A DNA stretch of 22,241 bases from a virus, in the IMG/VR virus record IMGVR_UViG_3300008262_000836, positions 1-22,241 of that record; one strand, 5' to 3'. Of the stretch, positions 7,772-11,962 are shown one piece after another; the stretch's first letter is position 1, and each line of letters opens with the position of its first letter. A model generated the notes under the pieces. That model searched no databases. It saw only the letters and a list, made by a program, of their open reading frames with translations, and was not told the DNA's origin. A program made the translations under genes and the position numbers.

Positions 7772-8745
7772 TAATCCTGGCCGCAATATATGTTACAAAT
7801 ATTCAATTGACCATCAGTTCCAAAGGTGTCTATCACACGATTAAACCAGGCAACGTTTTTTTCTAATGTATCTATATTTTCTCTTCGCAACAAAGATAAA
7901 TCATTTTGATTCCAGTTGTTGCTGGGCTTGGTATAGTTACCAATCAAACAACAAGGGTCTAGTGTACCATCAGCGGCAATGTACACACTTACAGGCCACA
8001 CAGTCAATGCTTCGCAGGTGATTTTTTTATGAGGTATAACTTTAGGATTGCGATCTTGCTGATTTACCCATTCGGTTGTGATCTGGTCAGGCAACTGATA
8101 TCCATTAGCAGTTTCTTGTTTGAGTACAAACACTTTTTTTCCATGCTGATCATACACAGGTCCCGAGTCTCTTCCGGTATAACGTGTGAAGAATCTATCA
8201 AACCCCAGTTTTGTACTACGCTCACGTGCTTCGTCAATTTGATGCCGATTGTGATCAAATTCAGTCATACACCAATGAGCACGGCCGCCGGCAGCCATGT
8301 AATAACCAGCGTTGCGTATCACTGTTTCGTATAGCGTATTTTGTCTGTACAAGTGATGTGTGTCTTCAAGTCCGTCAATACAGAAATTTATGTCTAAGTC
8401 AAGTGCTCCAAGTGCTTCCCAGAATTCACGTCCGCGAGCACCCCCATTGGTAAACACATCTATTTTAAAATTCTGATGTCCGTGTTCACGAAACCAAGCT
8501 AGAATTTCTGGCGTTTCGGGATTCATTAACATGTCGCCATAATCGCCATTGACCATCAAATGATCCAGTTGCGCTACTACCGACTCGGGAACAATTTCTT
8601 TAAGTCGAGCTAGTGAAAGATCTGTCTCTGCATAGCCAGTGTTGTGGGGGAATCCGTGAAAATTTCTAATGCACAAGGGGCATCTTGCATTGCATCGTGA
8701 GCTCAACTCAATATTGATTTCTCGTATGTCATCAATGCTAATCAT
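7771..8745 (-). CDS. Radical SAM protein with SPASM/twitch-like C-terminus (paralogue 1)
   Basis: A 324-residue radical SAM enzyme. C18-C22-C25 (SSRCNARCPLC) binds the catalytic [4Fe-4S] cluster. The C-terminal CEALTVWPV...ADGTLDPCC and CNIYC cysteines (C317, C321) fit a shortened SPASM or twitch auxiliary cluster domain. Its ATG follows the iscU TGA with no gap (TGAATG), and its stop overlaps the next paralogue, so the three genes are probably co-translated. The N-terminal SSRCNARCPLCIRN type resembles radical SAM families that modify peptides or proteins, but no precursor peptide is evident. A third, more divergent copy is at 18278-19312. Being directly behind iscU suggests dependence on phage-supplied cluster assembly (inference). 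Confidence 0.9.
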   Translation of the reverse strand: MISIDDIREINIELSSRCNARCPLCIRNFHGFPHNTGYAETDLSLARLKEIVPESVVAQLDHLMVNGDYGDMLMNPETPEILAWFREHGHQNFKIDVFTNGGARGREFWEALGALDLDINFCIDGLEDTHHLYRQNTLYETVIRNAGYYMAAGGRAHWCMTEFDHNRHQIDEARERSTKLGFDRFFTRYTGRDSGPVYDQHGKKVFVLKQETANGYQLPDQITTEWVNQQDRNPKVIPHKKITCEALTVWPVSVYIAADGTLDPCCLIGNYTKPSNNWNQNDLSLLRRENIDTLEKNVAWFNRVIDTFGTDGQLNICNIYCGQD

Positions 8746-9057
8746 TCAATGTCGTTTCCTGTAGTCTTCTACTGCGGCCTTGATTGCGTCCTCTGCTAGT
8801 ATTGAACAGTGAATCTTAACAGGAGGTAATGCTAGTTCTTCGGCGATTTCGCTGTTTTTGAGTTGACTGGCTTGGTCGATGTGCATGCCCTTGACCCACT
8901 CCGTAACAAGGCTTGAGCTCGCAATAGCCGATCCGCAGCCATACGTTTTAAAACGTGCATCTGTAATAATACCTGTATCATGGTCAACCTTTATCTGTAG
9001 TTTCATTACGTCGCCGCAAGCAGGTGCGCCAACCATACCAGTACCAATATCAGTATC
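8746..9057 (-). CDS. iscU: Fe-S cluster assembly scaffold IscU, N-terminus missing
   Basis: 103 residues of IscU, on which nascent [2Fe-2S] clusters are built from IscS sulfur. All three ligand cysteines are present: GAPACGD, YGCGSAIASSS and KIHCSILAEDA. The LPPVK motif bound by the chaperone HscA is also intact, so the protein could plug into the host HscA/HscB system. Similarity to beta/gammaproteobacterial IscU is extremely high, suggesting acquisition from a host. IscU normally has about 128 residues; the first 25 or so (the HYENPRNVGS region) are absent. Upstream of DTDIGTGM the sequence is the His-rich gene in another frame. The frame stays open to an ATG at 9162, but that stretch is not IscU. 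An ATG at 9036 could give a 96-aa product. Either the junction is a deletion or the gene is truncated. Confidence 0.85.
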   Translation of the reverse strand, partial: DTDIGTGMVGAPACGDVMKLQIKVDHDTGIITDARFKTYGCGSAIASSSLVTEWVKGMHIDQASQLKNSEIAEELALPPVKIHCSILAEDAIKAAVEDYRKRH

Positions 9058-9224
9058 ACAATAACAGCACCTACTACTCCGCCAATGATTAATGGTGCAA
9101 CCCAGCCACTGTGTCCGTAGTATCTGGCATGTCCATGATGACCGTGGTGGCCATGTCGCCAATGTTGTGCTAGAGCAGGCACAGTGACCATTAACAATGC
9201 TAGTGAAATTAAGATCTTTTTCAT
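9006..9224 (-). CDS. His-rich exported small protein, 3' end fused out of frame into iscU
   Basis: A 72-residue reading frame starting MKKILISLALLMVTVPALAQ, a textbook Sec signal peptide with an AxA site. Residues 21-38 hold eight histidines (HWRHGHHGHHGHARYYGHS), followed by a Gly-rich hydrophobic segment, WVAPLIIGGVVGAVIV. Residues after about 56 (ILILVLVWLAHLL) are iscU DNA read in the wrong frame, so the natural C-terminus is probably lost. The chance hydrophobic run would nonetheless make a long membrane segment. A periplasmic metal-binding or membrane role is suggested by composition only. It is the first gene of the Fe-S/radical SAM operon, with AAAGGAG at 9231-9237 and a strong promoter close upstream. 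Small His/Gly proteins like this are common in proteobacteria and some of their phages; I cannot name the family. Confidence 0.65.
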   Translation of the reverse strand: MKKILISLALLMVTVPALAQHWRHGHHGHHGHARYYGHSGWVAPLIIGGVVGAVIVILILVLVWLAHLLAAT

Positions 9225-9230
9225 AGTGAT

Positions 9231-9237
9231 CTCCTTT
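9231..9237 (-). promoter_or_regulatory. Strong Shine-Dalgarno before the His-rich gene
   Basis: AAAGGAG lies six bases before the ATG at 9224. It is the best ribosome binding site in the window and supports this ATG as the operon's first start. Confidence 0.75.
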
Positions 9238-9242
9238 AAGTT

Positions 9243-9271
9243 ATTATACTATATATAACGCCTAAAGTCAA
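9243..9271 (-). promoter_or_regulatory. Near-consensus sigma-70 promoter of the Fe-S/radical SAM operon
   Basis: On the minus strand TTGACT (9271-9266) and TATAAT (9248-9243) are separated by exactly 17 bases, five of six and six of six matches to the sigma-70 consensus. The predicted start of transcription is near 9236, giving a leader of about 12 bases that begins at the ribosome binding site. This differs from the CTAAATA-type boxes of the virion genes and implies reading by host RNA polymerase, probably early in infection. Confidence 0.75.
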
Positions 9272-9283
9272 CCAAATGTTGAC
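9267..9283. promoter_or_regulatory. Palindromic operator candidate over the -35 box
   Basis: GTCAAC-CAAAT-GTTGAC is a perfect 6-base inverted repeat with a 5-base spacer. It overlaps five of the six -35 bases of the operon promoter, a position where a bound dimer would block or modulate RNA polymerase. It has no T-tract and is A/T-rich, so a terminator is unlikely. The binding protein is unknown. Confidence 0.5.
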
Positions 9284-9291
9284 AGTTTTGA

Positions 9292-9651
9292 TTAAACGCC
9301 GCGGGATTTGTTCATTGCCGATTTGGCAGCATTGGCCACTATGTCTTGTGCTTTGTTCACAGGCATAGCAACCGGTTCGGCAGGTTCGCCTTCACCTTTG
9401 AATATGATTTCTTGTGCTTCTGGGGTCATGGGTTCTAGCACTGAACTCAAGGGAGGTTGTCCCACAATCTCTTCAATGTTGTCTTCGGTCACATTGATAC
9501 CCAGACTTTGTGCAAGACTGATAAATGCACCTCGAGAAATTTGTTTTTGTGCGCCTTCGTCGTCAGCACGGCCAGCAAGAAAATTGACCAGCCCTAACAG
9601 TTCATCGGGGCTGGGTGTTGTGGATTCCGTTATGAATTCACGGAATCGCAT
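9292..9651 (-). CDS. Virion-type protein with capsid-targeting-like N-terminus
   Basis: A 119-residue acidic protein of unknown function, starting MRFREFITE. This strongly resembles the capsid targeting sequence of T4 internal head proteins (MKTYQEFIAE), which the gp21 protease cuts after [LI]xE. The remainder (DELLGLVNFLAGRADDEGAQ, then SRGAFISLAQSLGINVTEDN) looks helical, and the last third is Pro/Ala-rich. Its ATG at 9651 overlaps a TAA at 9653 (TAATG) that would be the natural stop of the upstream gene once that gene's frameshift is corrected. It is the last gene of the late block. A role as an internal head protein or packaging component is inference. Confidence 0.7.
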   Translation of the reverse strand: MRFREFITESTTPSPDELLGLVNFLAGRADDEGAQKQISRGAFISLAQSLGINVTEDNIEEIVGQPPLSSVLEPMTPEAQEIIFKGEGEPAEPVAMPVNKAQDIVANAAKSAMNKSRGV

Positions 9652-9734
9652 TATCTACGTGCTCGGCCCAGTCCAGCGCCGCCTGCGGCTGCTTCTGGTT
9701 CTGCAGGCATTTCAGGTGGCATTTCGCCGCCCAT
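9651..9734 (-). pseudogene. Displaced C-terminal tail of the 259-aa gene (frameshift)
   Basis: Reading from 9734 in the +1 frame gives MGGEMPPEMPAEPEAAAGGA and then GLGRARR before a TAA at 9653-9651 that overlaps the next ATG as TAATG. This Pro/Ala/Glu-rich tail continues the composition of the upstream gene better than that gene's own ending (GANGRRNAT), and it restores the tight TAATG coupling typical of this window. I read it as the true C-terminus, lost to a small indel near 9735. Confidence 0.6.
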
Positions 9735-10491
9735 TTGCACCAGGTGCTGGAGCACTGGCCATGCCAGCGTCAGGAGCAGGTGCTTGACCTGTTACCACGC
9801 CCAGGGCTTGATCCAAGGCAGCTTTGGCGCCTTGTAAGTTTTGTACCAAGCCAGCAAGAGCGGCTGTAGCATCTGTGTTGAATTGTGTGGCTTGATCAAT
9901 GCCCACTTGGTTCTTGATAGAGTCAACTAGAGCTGGCAATTCTTTGAACTGCAACTCAGTTACATCTTCCAACATGCCTTGCATTTTGTCAACCATGTCT
10001 TGTGCGGCCAACACAACTTGAGCTTGTTGAACTTCTGATTCGTTTAGTCGAGTCATTACACGACGCAGTCGGCTTTCGGCCTGCATCATGGCAGCGCCAG
10101 CAACTAGCTTTTGCTCGTCTGGATTGAGTGTTTGACCACTTTGACTCTTCTTCAAGGCAGCGGCAAGTTTAGGATCCTTAACTTGCACAGTGCTTGGTTG
10201 TGCAGGCTTGGCACCAGCGCCAGTGGGCGCAACAGGCACAGCTTCTTCAGCCATACGTGCGGTCAAGGCCTGTTCCATCATTACCAGTTTAAGGTAACCT
10301 GGGTTTTGTTGGCTTTGATATCTGTCTGACCCTGAACGATGCTCACGTAGCAAACCTTGCACACGTTGCAACAGGTGCTGAGTTTGACGCTGTGTCAAGC
10401 GGTCAAATTCAATATTAGAACCAAAGTAACTTTCGAAAACTTTAGCGATTTGTTTTGTTGGCGACGGGGCGGCCAGTTCTTGCAGTTTCAT
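9712..10491 (-). CDS. Ala/Gln-rich virion-type protein of unknown function (frameshifted at C-terminus)
   Basis: A 259-residue protein beginning MKLQELAAPSPTKQIAKVFESYFGS. The middle (about 130-215) is a predicted long helical or coiled-coil region (EVQQAQVVLAAQDMVDKMQ, then VTELQFKELPALVDSIKNQV). The C-terminus is low-complexity Ala/Pro/Gly. The start MKLQE contains an LxE site near the N-terminus, as in head proteins cut by a gp21-type protease. The ATG at 10491 has AGAGG upstream and a CTAAATA box 23 bases upstream. Its first 50 bases overlap the end of the gene at 10442-10939 in another frame. The real product probably ends at 9651 after correcting a frameshift. A scaffold, head or tail accessory role is possible; I do not recognise the family. 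Confidence 0.7.
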   Translation of the reverse strand: MKLQELAAPSPTKQIAKVFESYFGSNIEFDRLTQRQTQHLLQRVQGLLREHRSGSDRYQSQQNPGYLKLVMMEQALTARMAEEAVPVAPTGAGAKPAQPSTVQVKDPKLAAALKKSQSGQTLNPDEQKLVAGAAMMQAESRLRRVMTRLNESEVQQAQVVLAAQDMVDKMQGMLEDVTELQFKELPALVDSIKNQVGIDQATQFNTDATAALAGLVQNLQGAKAALDQALGVVTGQAPAPDAGMASAPAPGANGRRNAT

Positions 10492-10939
10492 TTGAGAATC
10501 CTCTAATTTGCATATATTTAGCCGAAATTAAACATTTCTCTAATTCGGCATCCAAGGCTGACAGACGATCTATCTTGCTTTGAATTTTGGTGGAAACACA
10601 TTCGTAGAAATCTTCGCGATTGCTACGATTGGCCAGGGCTTGTCGGCAGTGTATATCCGCCGCTAGGCTATGTTTTTTGGTATCTAGTGTGAGTATGTAT
10701 CGTGCGAGATTGTTTTGATTGTGCTGATCAGCAATGCACCAGCTGATAGCACTTTTTTTGCTGCCAAAAGAGATGGTATCTTGATTTTTAATTTCAACTC
10801 GGAACTTGTAATCTGCGGGAATAATGTTGTATTTTCCAAATGCAATAATGCCGCCGCGGCCATCATCCACAATCAATTTATCAGTTAAATTGAGTAGTTC
10901 TTTTGCGGCAAAGGCTTCTAGCTTGTTTTGTTTGTTCAT
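10442..10939 (-). CDS. Phage protein of unknown function, 165 aa
   Basis: A 165-residue basic protein. It starts MNKQNKLEAFAAKELL, has a central region rich in short strands (GGIIAFGKYNIIPADYKFRV), and a helical C-terminal part (QSKIDRLSALDAELEKCL) ending in ETARTGRPVANKTNR. It has no signal peptide or membrane segment. The ATG at 10939 overlaps the TGA of the preceding membrane gene (ATGA), so the two are translationally coupled. Its last 50 bases are shared, in another frame, with the start of the next gene, and they also contain that gene's promoter box and ribosome binding site. The function is unknown; the position within the late block suggests a virion or assembly role. Confidence 0.7.
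   Translation of the reverse strand: MNKQNKLEAFAAKELLNLTDKLIVDDGRGGIIAFGKYNIIPADYKFRVEIKNQDTISFGSKKSAISWCIADQHNQNNLARYILTLDTKKHSLAADIHCRQALANRSNREDFYECVSTKIQSKIDRLSALDAELEKCLISAKYMQIRGFSNETARTGRPVANKTNR
10515..10521 (-). promoter_or_regulatory. Late-promoter-like CTAAATA box before the 259-aa gene
   Basis: GCTAAATATATG on the minus strand, 23 bases before the ATG at 10491, inside the 3' end of the upstream gene where it encodes Ala-Lys-Tyr. It shares GCTAAATA with the tailspike box. Confidence 0.5.
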
Positions 10940-11196
10940 TTAAATACATACGTTGTGACTAGCCAGCCAACAGTGGCCAACAACATGCCAATGATACCCG
11001 ATCCCCAGGTGACCAATTGATCATTGCGTTTTGCTGCCATTATTTGCACCATGTCATGCACTTCATTAATGGTGGTTTTTAAACTGTCAACATTAGATTC
11101 AAGAGTCTCTAATTTAAGTTCAAGTAACTTATATCGTTCGGCACACAATTCAACATGTGCTTCAAGACTCTTTTTCTCAATATCAGTTGTGTCCAT
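10936..11196 (-). CDS. Coiled-coil protein with C-terminal membrane anchor
   Basis: An 86-residue protein. Residues 1-60 are a charged helix with heptad-like leucines (YKLLELKLETLESNVDSL). Residues 65-85 form one transmembrane helix (GSGIIGMLLATVGWLVTTYV). The layout resembles XhlA-type haemolysin-associated proteins and other small phage membrane proteins found near lysis or tail genes, but the match is by architecture only. The ATG at 11196 has GGGAG seven bases upstream and a CATAAATA box about 17 bases upstream. It is followed by the 165-aa gene through an ATGA overlap. Possible roles are in lysis or as a membrane-tethered assembly factor. Confidence 0.75.
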   Translation of the reverse strand: MDTTDIEKKSLEAHVELCAERYKLLELKLETLESNVDSLKTTINEVHDMVQIMAAKRNDQLVTWGSGIIGMLLATVGWLVTTYVFK

Positions 11197-11208
11197 TGTA
11201 GGCTCCCA

Positions 11209-11637
11209 TCATTTATTTATGGGTTCAAACCAAATGTTCTGATCCGGGCCGTCAGTTACCAGTGTGTATTGAGTTGTGAGTGTTTCAGTAAGCCCTGTGA
11301 GCATGGGTACTCCTGCGCACTCTGCAATCAGTCCTGACAGGTCAGTGTTGTAGACTTCGGCATGCTCTACAGAGAATTCAAAACGCCATTCTCCAGGAGC
11401 ACTGATCACTGGCTCTACATCAAATACCTGTGTGCGCAGGCTGATCAACTGGTTCAGTGTTTCCCAGTTGCGCTGTTGATTCCTGGCAAACATCCAGGCA
11501 TTTTGATTTTCAATTGTGTTGCCTGCACCATCCTGAAACGGCACTTGGCTGGGTCTATAGTGTCCCGTGACACCAGTGGCCGAAACCAGCAGCTTGTGTG
11601 CTGGCATTGCCGAAAGCGCCTGTTGGGTATGTAGCAA
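11209..11637 (-). CDS. Phage structural-type protein, 5' end disrupted
   Basis: The reading frame is open from an ATG at 11637, but the first 17 or so residues lie over the preceding gene in another frame and look non-native. Coherent protein sequence begins around VTGHYRPSQVPFQDGAGN, then NQQRNWETLNQLISLRTQVF, and ends in FEPINK. The segments GHYRPSQVPF and QQRNWETLNQ recall small tail or structural proteins of marine T4-like phages; I cannot give a precise role. There is no ribosome binding site at 11637. Either the start of this gene was deleted together with the end of the 11555-11899 gene, or both are halves of one protein split by an indel near 11588. It ends in a TGA that overlaps the promoter box of the membrane gene. 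Confidence 0.6.
   Translation of the reverse strand: MLHTQQALSAMPAHKLLVSATGVTGHYRPSQVPFQDGAGNTIENQNAWMFARNQQRNWETLNQLISLRTQVFDVEPVISAPGEWRFEFSVEHAEVYNTDLSGLIAECAGVPMLTGLTETLTTQYTLVTDGPDQNIWFEPINK
11214..11221 (-). promoter_or_regulatory. NATAAATA late-promoter-like box
   Basis: CATAAATA on the minus strand, 17 bases before the ATG at 11196 and overlapping the last codons of the gene upstream. It matches seven of eight bases of the T4 late box TATAAATA and fits the NATAAATA form described for marine T4-like phages. Confidence 0.45.
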
Positions 11638-11899
11638 AGCTCAATACTGTACCATCAACTTGGTACATGGCGATTGTGGCAGTTTGTTGAATAGCGTTGA
11701 TAACGTTAGCAACATATTCTTGCACGCCTTGTTGTGACACAACAGTAGTGTTGGCAACAGCGCGGAAGAAGTCCAGCTTAGGACCAGCAGGTTGTACTGG
11801 TGTAGCGGCAGTAGAAGCGGATGGAGAAACAGGACCGTTTTGTACGTCTAGTGCAAATACCGGTTGTGCGTCACCATTTACAGGGGTAATATAAGCCAT
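11555..11899 (-). CDS. Phage structural-type protein, 3' end disrupted
   Basis: A 114-residue reading frame. Residues 1-104 look native: MAYITPVNGDAQPVFALDV, a Pro/Ala/Ser-rich linker, GPKLDFFRAVAN, then a helix and strand segment (GVQEYVANVINAIQQTATIA, MYQVDGTVLSFATYPTGAFG). The last ten (GFGHWCHGTL) are the next gene's DNA read out of frame. The start is well supported: ATG at 11899, AAGGA nine bases upstream and a CTAAATA box 42 bases upstream. The family is typical of small abundant virion proteins in marine T4-like phages; the exact role is unknown. It was probably longer before the junction near 11588. Confidence 0.6.
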   Translation of the reverse strand: MAYITPVNGDAQPVFALDVQNGPVSPSASTAATPVQPAGPKLDFFRAVANTTVVSQQGVQEYVANVINAIQQTATIAMYQVDGTVLSFATYPTGAFGNASTQAAGFGHWCHGTL

Positions 11900-11941
11900 T
11901 TTAATTTTCCTTTAAGTTTGTGGTCTCGGAGGACCTGCTTT

Positions 11942-11948
11942 TATTTAG
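11942..11948 (-). promoter_or_regulatory. Late-promoter-like CTAAATA box before the MAYITPV gene
   Basis: GCTAAATAAAAG on the minus strand in the 63-base gap between the 630-aa gene and the ATG at 11899, leaving a leader of roughly 30-35 bases with AAGGA near its end. It is the third exact GCTAAATA in front of a virion-type gene and the only one outside coding sequence on both sides. Confidence 0.55.
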
Positions 11949-11962
11949 CCTTTTGGCAAAAA

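Noticed and set aside
9006-9162. Programmed frameshift producing a His-rich/IscU fusion
   Set aside because: No slippery heptamer or stimulatory structure is evident at the junction, and IscU's own conserved N-terminus would still be missing.
9267-9283. Terminator of the late block formed by GTCAAC/GTTGAC
   Set aside because: The stem has only six pairs and no T-tract follows on either strand; its place over a -35 box fits an operator better.
9308-9787. 159-aa plus-strand open frame
   Set aside because: It is antisense to two virion-type genes with better starts and composition, and its residue content reads as a shadow of them.
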